Shown here piece by piece: positions 22,386-31,032 of a stretch of DNA of 64,000 bases. Positions within the stretch are counted from its first letter, which is position 1, and each line of letters begins with the position of its first letter. The notes under the pieces were generated by a model. The model was not told where the DNA came from. It made no database searches and saw only the letters and a list, made by a program, of their open reading frames with translations. The position numbers and the translations under genes are program-made. The DNA lies in contig MU401460.1 in NCBI GenBank assembly GCA_022579005.1, positions 402,658 to 466,657 of the forward strand, in the 5' to 3' direction. Origin of the DNA: Poronia punctata (taxonomy: Eukaryota > Ascomycota > Sordariomycetes > Xylariales > Xylariaceae).

Positions 22386-23420
22386 TTTATATTCACACAT
22401 TGGGTGATTCGTATTTGGATTTGTTTCCATCTCTCTGGGTGAAACAGAAACAAGTTATTAGGTGTTATAGGTTATATATGTAATGGCATCTGGTATCAAG
22501 TTTTCCCGGCTTTTTATAGGGTTAGCCAATTTGTACGTAGTGTTTCGAATCTCATTCAGTGAGATGGCCCTCGAGATATGTAACGAAAGCATGGAGTACC
22601 CGCTCCCTATCGACATGCAGGAAACTACCATGTAGGTATCTTCATTTTAAAGATACTGTAGTCGATACTTGTAATGAAAAAGAAAAGAAAAGAAAAGACA
22701 ATGGGGTTGTATTTATTTATGTTTTAGCAACTTATCGGGGGTGTTCATTATAAACGGACAGTAACCCCTCTCGTCTGCCGTAATGGTGGACCACATGGGT
22801 CACTGTTCGTTTATCCTTATCTTGTTATAGGTAGCCCGTTCTTTTGGCAGGGAGAAAATCCGGAAGGGGGCGACTGTGAGAAGATGGGCAGGTTTAAAAC
22901 TATTCGCCGACCGACTACCGCTTCGCCGAATTGGAAGTATTTTGTAGCGGGCTAACCTAGAAGGTTCGGGCTCTTCTCACGTCACCCACCATCCATTGTC
23001 AACCAACTCGGCCACCGTTAAAATAGGTAGGTAATCGGGGATCTAAAAAGAGGAGGGAAGAAGACGGCGATAATTACCTTTCGAGTGTGTATATCTAAAG
23101 TAGTACATAGGGTTTTACTTTCCCCCCTCCAAAAAATCATCAGAGTGTAAAATAATTGAATCTTTTATCGTAAAGGTACACACGAGTCAAAAACTCCACA
23201 TCTTTTGATAAATAAGTAAGTAAGTTCAAAGACCCGACCCCGCTGCTTACTTACTTACATTCATTCTACCTACCTTACTTTGACACTCTTATCAACCAAC
23301 TTATAACCATTAATAGTTGGGACGAAAGTGTATAAATAAACAATACGGTTCACGAAACCCTAAAAGAAAAACAATCCCCCCCAAAAAAAAGAGACGGACA
23401 AACAAAAACAAACAGACAAT
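22386..23420. other. 1.0-kb intergenic region
   Basis: No gene seen. It contains an AAAAG repeat at about 22675-22697, TAAGTAAGTAAG words near 23212-23225, and an A-rich leader immediately before the 53-aa gene. Confidence 0.5.
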
Positions 23421-23640
23421 ATGTGCATGAAAGCAACCTGCAATACCTGTGGTATGTTTTTTTGTTACCTTGATTCCTTTTTGCTCGTCGTCTCATTATC
23501 ATATTTTAGGCAAGACCACATGGTTCGGCTGCGGTAGCCATATCCCCGGTGTATTGGACTCGGTCCCCGCCGACGAATGGTGTACTTGTGAGCCCAAAGT
23601 CGATGTTGATGGGAAGAAGTACCCGCCGAAATCGAAATGA
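23421..23640 (+). CDS. 53-aa Cys-rich conserved fungal protein
   Basis: Tiny two-exon gene: 23421..23451 and 23510..23640, with a 58-bp GTATGT...TAG intron. The product starts MCMKATCNTCGKTTWFGCGS. It contains six Cys: residues 2 and 7, CxxC with 10, then 18, and a CTC pair in EWCTCEPKV. The C-terminus is Lys/Pro-rich. Small proteins of this plan (MCMKATC...GCGSH...W CTC) occur widely in filamentous ascomycetes with no assigned function, to my knowledge. The Cys pattern suggests metal binding (inference). There is no signal peptide, so it is probably intracellular. The clean splice and the Cys pattern make it a real gene. Confidence 0.8.
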
Positions 23641-24021
23641 CGGTTTCCGTGGCAGTTCTGGTGATTCGATTTTCTAGGACTTGCTTGGATTTGGACTTGG
23701 ACTTGGGCGGCAGATTTGTGAACGTCATTCATGGATGGTGATTAAGGGAGAGGGAGGGAGAGAGAGAGAGAGAGAGAGAGAGACATTGCCAACGGGCTTT
23801 TGGCGGACATTGACTTGTTTATGTTTATATATATAAATATTTCGTCCCGAGGTATCGTGTCATATAGGTATGACCTATGTTCCTCCCATCATACATCATG
23901 AGAATCATACCCGTAGATTATACTATCCATGTCCAATGCCCGCAACTCCGCCCCAAATGAGTTACGCGCACACACATATATACTCTAGTCTATTCTTCTA
24001 TATATATATATATAAAAGTCT
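23641..24021. other. Convergent intergenic region with microsatellites
   Basis: It holds an (AG)n tract at about 23750-23783 and short TA runs at 23828-23838 and 24000-24014. It separates the 3' ends of the 53-aa gene and the old yellow enzyme. No gene. Confidence 0.7.
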
Positions 24022-25320
24022 CTAAATCTTCGCGTTCTTCGCCCAACCAGCACGATGATACTGATTCGGCCATTTAACTTCGACACCAAGCTGATGCGCG
24101 GCACGCAACACGAATTCCGGCTCGCGCAAGAACTGCCGAGCGGCAAGGACGAGATCGGCCTGCGTTACGGTACCGGCAACCTCGGTAGCAACCTCGACGG
24201 AGTCATGCGCCGTCGGACCCGTGGCCGTGGTCTTGCTCTTTCCCTCCTGGACGATGGACCGGGCCATCTCGGCGTTGTCGATCAGGCCGACCGCTCCGAT
24301 GAGCAAAGGGATGTTCTCCTTCTGAAGCGCTTCGCGGATCTTGCCGGCCAGGTCGACCTGGTAGTACGGGTGGATCTCGATCTTCTGCGGCGCATTGTTC
24401 CCGCCCGAGCTGACGTCTAGTAGATCGACGCCGGCGGCTGGCAATAACTTGGCGAGTCGGATGGTGTCTTCTATCGTCCAGCCTTTGCCCGTGTAGCCCA
24501 TCCACTCGGTGGCCGAGACGCGCACGAACAAGGGCATGGACTCGGGGATGACGTCGCGCACGGCCGCGATGGTCTCGAAGAGAAGTCGCGTGCGGCCCTC
24601 GAAATCCCCGCCGTATTTATCCGTCCGCAAGTTCGTCAGCGGCGACAGGAATTCCGTAATCAGATAGCCGTGCGCGGCGTGGATCTCGATAGTATCGACG
24701 CCTGCTTCGACGGAGCGCCGCGCGGCATCCCGCCAAGCCTGTAGTAACGTCGCGATATCATCCTCCGTCATCTCCTTGGGCATGGGGTAGCCTTCCGAGA
24801 ACCGGAGCGGGCTGGGCGCCCACACATCATCCTCCCAGCCGCCGGCATCCTTGGGCGCGACGGCGCTCGACTGACCCTTGGGAACGAGCCACGGCGCTAC
24901 CGTGCTGGCTTTGCGGCCGGCGTGCGCTAGCTGGATACCGATCTTCTGGCCTTGCGAGTGCGCAAAGTCGACGATGCGCTTGAGAGGCGCTATCTGGCTG
25001 TCCTTCCATAGACCGCTGTCTTGTGGTGAGATGCGGCCGTTGGGCAGGACGGCCGTCGCCTCGACGATGGTGAGAGCTGCGCCGCGCACCATGAATTGCG
25101 ACAGGTGCGACAGGTGCCATTCCGTAAGGTGTCCGTCCTCGGAGCTGTATTGGCACATGGGCGACACGGCCCATCGGTTCTGTAGTGTCATGCCCCTAAT
25201 CTTGAGAGGTTGGTACAGTGTTGGCGCCGTCGCCGGGTCTAGCGCTGTGCCCGCCGGCGGATCCTGGGCGGGTGTGTAGAAAGGGGCGCCGGGAGCGGCT
25301 TTGTTCTCAAAGGACGGCAT
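24022..25320 (-). CDS. Old yellow enzyme-type ene-reductase (YqjM-like)
   Basis: FMN-dependent NAD(P)H:flavin oxidoreductase that reduces activated C=C bonds. It is a single exon of 432 residues starting MPSFENKAAPG. Class III (YqjM-type) signatures are Cys56 in SPMCQYSSEDG, QLAHAGRKAS, and the substrate-binding His pair in EIHAAHGYLITEFLSPLTN. Further conserved blocks are YGGDFEGRTRLLFE, DVSSGGN and ARQFLREPEF. The phosphate-binding region contains an insertion rich in Lys/Thr (GKSKTTATGPTAHDS) before EVAGTVTQADLV. It lacks introns and looks more GC-rich than its surroundings, unlike most genes here. The physiological substrate cannot be told. It could serve in detoxification. Confidence 0.93.
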   Translation of the reverse strand: MPSFENKAAPGAPFYTPAQDPPAGTALDPATAPTLYQPLKIRGMTLQNRWAVSPMCQYSSEDGHLTEWHLSHLSQFMVRGAALTIVEATAVLPNGRISPQDSGLWKDSQIAPLKRIVDFAHSQGQKIGIQLAHAGRKASTVAPWLVPKGQSSAVAPKDAGGWEDDVWAPSPLRFSEGYPMPKEMTEDDIATLLQAWRDAARRSVEAGVDTIEIHAAHGYLITEFLSPLTNLRTDKYGGDFEGRTRLLFETIAAVRDVIPESMPLFVRVSATEWMGYTGKGWTIEDTIRLAKLLPAAGVDLLDVSSGGNNAPQKIEIHPYYQVDLAGKIREALQKENIPLLIGAVGLIDNAEMARSIVQEGKSKTTATGPTAHDSVEVATEVAGTVTQADLVLAARQFLREPEFVLRAAHQLGVEVKWPNQYHRAGWAKNAKI

Positions 25321-26720
25321 GGTTTCGTTGCCCCTCGTTTATCGGTAGGTAGTAAGTAGATTTTCTGGATTTTCTGATGCGGGATGGCGGGGTTTGGTCT
25401 GGGTTCGAGGCGTGACGCTCGTCTGTTGGAATTGATGCGGCGTATGAGATAAAAGGAAAAGAAATCTACCTGGTCTCCCTGTCTTTTCTGGTTTTTCTTT
25501 TTTACTATACAACTATTTAAGTACTCTATTTGATATTGTTGATTTATAATATCTTGATTTATAATAGAGTTACTACACGGGCACCTACCTAGCGTATTTT
25601 CCTAGGCACCCACCCTACCTTTTTGTCGCGAATCGCGACGGATGGCAGCCAAGAGAGGTGGATCCGGTGGTCGCTATGTATGATTCATTACCTGGCAAAG
25701 TATACGTCTTTATGTATTCTATGCAAGATACGGCCGAATCTATTGCAACTTCGGCTTTATAAGGTAGCAGAAGGGGGCCTGAGAAGCAGTAAGGTTCGCG
25801 ATGACTTCGTCGCAGCGGTAATTGTAAAGGAAGTAATTAAAAGGATAAGTCATGTGTATTCTGCTAGCAAAACAAATACCGGTAGGGGATTACGTAATCT
25901 CTAGTCTGGGTGTTGGGTGTTATTAGGTAACTAGTTACAAGTAAACAGGTAGGTGCATCGTTGAAACTTGGGGGTCGTGCCTCATTGTTGCTACTAAAAT
26001 ATGAGCGATGCGGTTTTGGGTATTATCCTGGAGGGCACCTGCAGCTCTTGGTTGTTTCAGCTTCAGCCAAATTTTGAGCTTCAACTTACCATTCTCCAGC
26101 AACTCACGTTTATAGAACATGGGTCTGTTACAGCTCGTGTCATTTTGTAGTTAGGGTCCCTTTCTTGTATGTTTCATAGTTTCGTCCCATGTCTCTCGTG
26201 CAGCAACACATCGAGTGGGATTATTCGGGGCATTCATATATCTGCAGGGGAAGCTGGTATTACCCCCAAGCTACAATAGGCTGGAGCATGGCGTTCCATG
26301 TATTATTCATAGCATGTTTTCCGCTCATCAAGCTACTCGTAGATGGCACCAAAGACGGCGCAGTCTTCAATCGAACCTAGGGGTTAAGGCAATGCTAAAC
26401 TGTAGTTTCGAAGAGGCTTATGATTGCTTACCTTGAGACCCCATGATATCCGATTACCGCCGTAAAGTCGGGTGCTTGTGATTTTCTATCTTCTCTTTCA
26501 ATCTTAACAGCTCTGCTGTAACACTCGTTCGTGGCCCGCCAATTTGTCCAACTGGCTTGCGAGACTCCTATGATATACTGATGGATCAGATCGGTGGAGG
26601 AGCCTGAAACCTGAATATGACAGGAAACATGCCTGCGGGGATGAGGACTTCGGTTTCTTTAAGCTCGTGAGTATTGCCGCCGAGCAAAGACCCAATATCC
26701 GTGTTCTACCGGGGACTGAC
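25321..26720. other. 1.4-kb intergenic region
   Basis: The left part is the promoter of the old yellow enzyme gene; the right part leads into the BTB gene. A 63-codon ATG ORF at 26189..26380 has no family resemblance. No firm feature. An unrecognised 5' exon of the BTB gene could lie here. Confidence 0.45.
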
Positions 26721-27545
26721 ATGTGGTTCAGTCTGGACACTGTCAAAGTCGTAATAGGGTCAGAAGGCGACAAATTCTTTATTCCCAGGCGACTCCTGGC
26801 TTCATGCGAATATTTTCGCACGCGCCTCGATTTCTCTCACATCATACGATTAGAAGGGCAGTGCCCTGCTATGTTCAAGCTGTTCGAATATTGGCTCTTC
26901 GAACGCAGGAATTTCAACAAGTTCGTCGAAGAGGCAGAACGAAACAGATCATGCGACACTCTGCACTGGGATCTGGTGAACCTGCAATTATTCGCCGCCA
27001 ATATCGGCGAGTGTGCGTTGCAAGACATGGCCATGGATGCTCTGCAGGATCTCTATCTGCGGCGCAATTGGGAAATCGACCCTCAGCTGGTCAAATACGT
27101 ATATACCGAATGCTACTACCTGCGTAACCTGCGCAAGTGGATAGTGGCCATGATAGCTTGGGGAGTGGGCGATACCGAGGCCGACGGTGCGCGGGACACG
27201 ATCCGAGACTTGTTCGACAAATGTGCCGGCCTCTGGGAAGAATATAATAACCACTTGGGCAAGGTTGCCGCAAGTAAGCTAGAGGTCGACTACAAGAATC
27301 CCCAACTCCGTCTACCGTCCAACCGGCTGCGAAACGGCGAGCGTCAGTTCGGCTACCGTCAGTGTTCGTTCCATACCCACCGGTCGACCGTCGGTCAAGG
27401 ACACTGCCCGCATGCTCGTCCACCTTCCCCGCTGATATATTCACCATTGACGGATGTTTATATCGAGTCCGATTCGGATCACAGCGACTCTCGATTCGAA
27501 TCCCGCATGGCTTCACCTAGCACATCTGCGCTCACTGTATGTTGA
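26721..27545 (+). CDS. BTB/POZ-domain protein
   Basis: A fungal BTB protein of about 274 residues. The N-terminus (MWFSLDTVKVVIGSEGDKFF, then IPRRLLASCEYFRTRL) is the BTB strand-helix core, and LHWDLVNLQLFAANIGECAL fits the BACK-like helices that follow. The C-terminal 70 residues are basic then Ser/Asp-rich and disordered. BTB domains dimerise and often recruit Cullin-3; the role here is unknown. The ATG at 26721 is the first in frame after a stop, although the frame is open about 130 nt upstream, so an upstream spliced exon is possible. It is isolated, with gene-poor DNA on both sides. Confidence 0.7.
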   Translation: MWFSLDTVKVVIGSEGDKFFIPRRLLASCEYFRTRLDFSHIIRLEGQCPAMFKLFEYWLFERRNFNKFVEEAERNRSCDTLHWDLVNLQLFAANIGECALQDMAMDALQDLYLRRNWEIDPQLVKYVYTECYYLRNLRKWIVAMIAWGVGDTEADGARDTIRDLFDKCAGLWEEYNNHLGKVAASKLEVDYKNPQLRLPSNRLRNGERQFGYRQCSFHTHRSTVGQGHCPHARPPSPLIYSPLTDVYIESDSDHSDSRFESRMASPSTSALTVC

Positions 27546-28175
27546 GGGGCTTCTAGATAAGCCACGTCACCATTTATAACAGTCAAGTGGTTACGCCTGT
27601 AGTGTCGGCCGAGCTGAAGTTGTCCGCTGGTGGTGTTTCGTTGGTCTGTTATGAGGCCCCATTTATCGCGCTGAAAAAAGACACGCAGGAAATAACAGTA
27701 TCTTCCTTCAGCTTCAAGCTTGCTGAATACTCACCCTGCCCCCGATGTCGTCAAACCCCATCTTCTGAGCGTCAATCCCATTTGCATATGCATATAATGA
27801 GTCTGAGGATGATGGTTCGGGTAATTTAACACCATTCATGTATAAACACGAAGTCATTACGCAATAAATGCTGTATAGTTTGCGTTTTCGGACCAGGAGA
27901 TTGGAAATTGTATGGGATTATCGGGCGTTTAGCTAGATGAGAAGCTCCGATGATGATGTGGTTGTTGCGACTCATAATCTGTGTATTGTTCTGCTTTACC
28001 AACTTAGACAGCTGCTTGGTAAAAAGTGTGATAATTACAAGTTTGGATTCTCAGTTCTGGAGAGCTGACCGGTAATGGTTCAGTGGGTGGGTGCCGCGGT
28101 ACCAAAGGTACTGTAACCCGTCTGAACCCGGGGGCCTCATTTGGCTTTGAGCTCATCTGCTGGCCCAGCTCGGGT

Positions 28176-28181
28176 CACGTG
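28176..28181. promoter_or_regulatory. CACGTG E-box upstream of CYT1
   Basis: A perfect CACGTG palindrome about 190 bp before the cytochrome c1 ATG. In yeasts CACGTG (Cbf1/bHLH) sites accompany respiratory genes. The role here is inference. Confidence 0.4.
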
Positions 28182-28214
28182 GTTGCATGATGACCCATAG
28201 CTACGGGTAGCCAT

Positions 28215-28219
28215 CCAAT
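28215..28219 (+). promoter_or_regulatory. CCAAT box upstream of CYT1
   Basis: CCAAT in the context ATCCAATAGG, about 150 bp before the start. The HAP/CBF complex binds CCAAT and drives respiratory genes including cytochrome c1 in yeasts. Binding here is inference. Confidence 0.45.
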
Positions 28220-28370
28220 AGGAACGGATCATTTCCAATTGCTTCAAGGACTGAGCACTTTTTCAATCCATCACTCTTGTTGCTCGGTCCAGCTCTCATC
28301 ACACAACCTCCGACTTCCCCCAAACCACCAATTGACTTGTCAACAGGCTGGTCCAAGACCCTTGCCCGAC

Positions 28371-29596
28371 ATGTTGGCGAGAACGTCCTTGCGCTCGATG
28401 CGCGCCCTCAATGGCGCCCGGAACGGCACCACCGCCTTGGCCAAGGTACAACAAACCCAATAAATCCCGTTCCGAACCCGATCATCTTGATTGTCGTCGG
28501 CGTCGGCCCGAGAGTCGAGTGCTAATATTGCATCACGTGTAGCGGTCCTTTACGTCGTCCGGTGCTAGCGAATCGCCCTTGAAGCTAAACATGGCTGCTG
28601 CCGCTTCCACCGCCCTCGCGATCGGATCCGTCGCCTGGTACTATCACCTCTACGGACCTACGGCACATGCCGCTCCTATGGCCGAGGAAGGGTGAGTCTC
28701 GTAGATCCCGCGATGGAGAATATATATGCCATCTTGTGGCTGGAATGGCACAAGCTGTGATGTCTGAAGTAGGGTACGGACTATTGAACTAATGTGTGCC
28801 AGTCTGCATCCCACAAAATACCCCTGGGTGCATCAGCAATGGACCAAGACTTTCGACCACCAAGCGTAAGACGTTACTCCCTACGCCTGTTAGATTCGTC
28901 TCCCCTGACATATTCAATAGTCTCCGCCGAGGTTTCCAGGTCTACCGTGAGGTCTGCATGGCCTGCCACTCTCTGAGCCGTATCCCTTACCGAAGTCTCG
29001 TCGGAACGATCCTCACCGTTGACGAGGCCAAGGCCATGGCCGAGGAGAACGAGTACGATAGCGAGCCCAACGACGTGGGCGATATCGAGAAGCGACCCGG
29101 CAAGCTGTCTGATTACATCCCTGCCCCCTACAAGAACGACGAGGCCGCCCGAGCTGCCAACAACGGTGCTCTCCCCCCTGATCTAAGCTTGATCATCAAG
29201 GCCCGTCACGGTGGCTGTGATTACATTTTCAGCTTGTTGACCGGTTACCCCGAGGAGCCTCCTGCCGGTGCCCAGGTCGGCGCCGGCCTCAACTTCAACC
29301 CGTACTTCCCCGGCACCGGCATTGCCATGGCTCGTGTCCTGTACGACGGCCTGGTCGAGTACGAAGATGAAACACCTGCGACGACATCTCAGATGGCCAA
29401 GGATGTTGTTGAATTCCTCAACTGGGCGGCCGAGCCCGAAATGGATGACCGAAAGCGCATGGGTATGAAGGTTCTGACCGTCACAACCGTTCTGTTTGCC
29501 CTCAGCGTGTGGGTAAAGAGATACAAATGGGCACCCATCAAGTCGAGGAAGGTCGTGTATGACCCGCCAAAGGCATCGAACAAAATCCGTACCTAA
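28371..29596 (+). CDS. CYT1: Cytochrome c1, heme protein of complex III
   Basis: Catalytic subunit of the ubiquinol-cytochrome c reductase complex, anchored in the inner mitochondrial membrane; it passes electrons from the Rieske protein to cytochrome c. Exons are 28371..28445, 28543..28691, 28803..28865 and 28921..29596, sum 963 nt, 320 residues. The bipartite targeting region is Arg-rich (MLARTSLRSMRALNGARNG) followed by a hydrophobic sorting segment (AAASTALAIGSVAWYYHLYG). The heme motif is Cys108-Met-Ala-Cys111-His112. The PGTGIAMARVL block holds the likely axial Met. A C-terminal membrane helix (VLTVTTVLFALSVWV) is followed by basic KRYKWAPIKSRK. All junctions keep phase. Confidence 0.96.
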
Positions 29597-30075
29597 TTTT
29601 AAAAAGGCCAAGTCCCTGTATGTACTACTAGACTCCCATGGTTCCTTTGTTTTTTGTGGCAAAGGGAAGAAAGACTTTTAAGAGGTTGTCGGGGGTTGGG
29701 GCAGTCCCGAGTCACAATTCTAGAGTGTAAATCAAAATTCCCTCTTGTTTTAGACGTTGACAGAGTACTGCTTGCTTGGAATGAATTTAGCGGCGTCGTG
29801 CACATAGAGAGCCGAAAGGTTGGAACTCGTGAGAGGTATGACTGACCTCGCTTGAAGACATCTCAAGTTCATTTTCGACGGGATATTTCTGGCGGACGTC
29901 TCTTACACGGTATCATGCATACACATATATACCACACCATAAGCAACTTACCTATTTCCTATATTTATGCCATATCTATAACCTTTTTAAACATTTATTT
30001 GATGCTATTTTGCAAATCCCCTAAAGGGGCAAGCAGTGACCGTAATCAGGTCTATATTTTATACGAGACTGAGTG

Positions 30076-30146
30076 TAGCACACTCTATTAAGGGGGTTAG
30101 GTTCGATTCTTAATAGCGCTATTGGTATTTGCTTAGTAGATTATTT
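30076..30146 (+). repeat. tRNA-like dispersed repeat, copy 1
   Basis: It aligns without gaps over 71 bp to 30395..30465, with about seven differences, six of them transitions. The core GGTTCGATTC resembles a Pol III B box. An inverted repeat GAGTGT-AGC-ACACTC overlaps its left end at 30071-30085. Confidence 0.75.
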
Positions 30147-30150
30147 GGTA

Positions 30151-30231
30151 GCGCTGTTAGCAAAGTGGCTGTGCTCTTTGCATTAGAGCTTTAAGGTTAA
30201 CTGTTTAAATCCTGCCTATTTCGTTTTTTTT
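30151..30231 (+). other. Degenerate tRNA-like Pol III unit
   Basis: TAGCAAAGTGG at 30158-30168 fits the A-box pattern. GCTCT-TTGCATT-AGAGC at 30173-30189 is a perfect 5-bp anticodon-like stem with a 7-nt loop. GTTTAAATCC at about 30203 is a weak B box, and eight T at 30224-30231 would terminate Pol III. The acceptor and T stems do not pair well, so it is not called a functional tRNA. It directly follows repeat copy 1, as in a tRNA-derived SINE or a tRNA relic. Confidence 0.4.
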
Positions 30232-30394
30232 GACTAACTAGAAAAAAGTGCCCTAACTGCGCAGGGGCTAACGACAGGTATAGTTAGCAGGTAGGAAATG
30301 GGCCGAACAGGTATGCTGTATGCTACTGGCTATTACTCCCCTCTGCTGTATAAGGTGCGAGGGCGCACCTACTTCTGCTAATATTTACTAAATA

Positions 30395-30465
30395 TAGCAT
30401 ACTTTATTAAGGGGGTTAGGTTCGATTCCTAACAGCGCTATTAGTATTTGCTTGGTAGCTTATTT
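30395..30465 (+). repeat. tRNA-like dispersed repeat, copy 2
   Basis: Direct repeat of 30076..30146. It holds a perfect T-arm-like hairpin, TTAGG-TTCGATT-CCTAA (5-bp stem, 7-nt loop), at about 30416-30432. Confidence 0.75.
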
Positions 30466-30695
30466 ACGAGTACCTACATGCAAGTACACCTAAGTAGCAA
30501 TGTACCTTTCTAGCACTTGAAGTATATAAGGTACATACCTATGTAGGTATCGTCAGCCCCACTTCCAATATCATGTTGTCCAATAGCATGTCTTACTTCA
30601 CCTATCACGTTGAGATCAATGCTCAACTTGAGAAGATACGTTCATATGAAATATCTTAACTTGAATCTAGTTTAGGTTTACCTGACTTTCTTATA

Positions 30696-30722
30696 CATAT
30701 ATATATATATATATATATATAT
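30696..30722. repeat. (AT)n microsatellite
   Basis: About 13 uninterrupted AT dinucleotides in intergenic DNA. Confidence 0.9.
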
Positions 30723-31032
30723 CTAATACAAAAAATAACCGACACTTAACTTCACTCTAGTCTCTGTATCAAAGGCCCTATCCTTGCTCTCCCATACCCA
30801 TGAGCCAATGAAACAATGGCCCCTAGGCAGGCACATCATAAATCGAATCGGACGTAGTGAATTGGATGGTTCATGAAGCACCACAGGATTTGACACCTCC
30901 AACCATGCACCTTGGATCAATTTTGGTTCTATACCCTCTACAGTTCCAAGCTCAACATCTGGTAGCCCTATTTTTCTCATTGCCCAATGAACCAAGCTCT
31001 ACCAAGTGGCATGTCCACTAATATCAACTGTC

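Larger units (their letters stand above)
27546..28370. other. Intergenic region upstream of cytochrome c1
   Basis: No gene seen. The last 200 bp carry a CACGTG and a CCAAT element listed separately and a pyrimidine-rich leader. Confidence 0.6.
29597..31032. other. Intergenic region with dispersed repeats
   Basis: No protein gene could be supported. It holds two copies of a 71-bp tRNA-like repeat, a second tRNA-like unit and an (AT)n tract, each listed separately. A minus-strand 85-codon ORF at 30980..30723 is noted but not called. Confidence 0.6.

Noticed and set aside
26189..26380. 63-codon ORF with a hydrophobic segment
   Set aside because: No homology, and no regulatory or splice evidence; kept only as a possible 5' part of the BTB locus.
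30723..30980. Minus-strand ORF of 85 codons starting MRKIGLPDVELG
   Set aside because: Reads like ordinary protein but matches no family I know, has no splice partners, and lies next to repeats.
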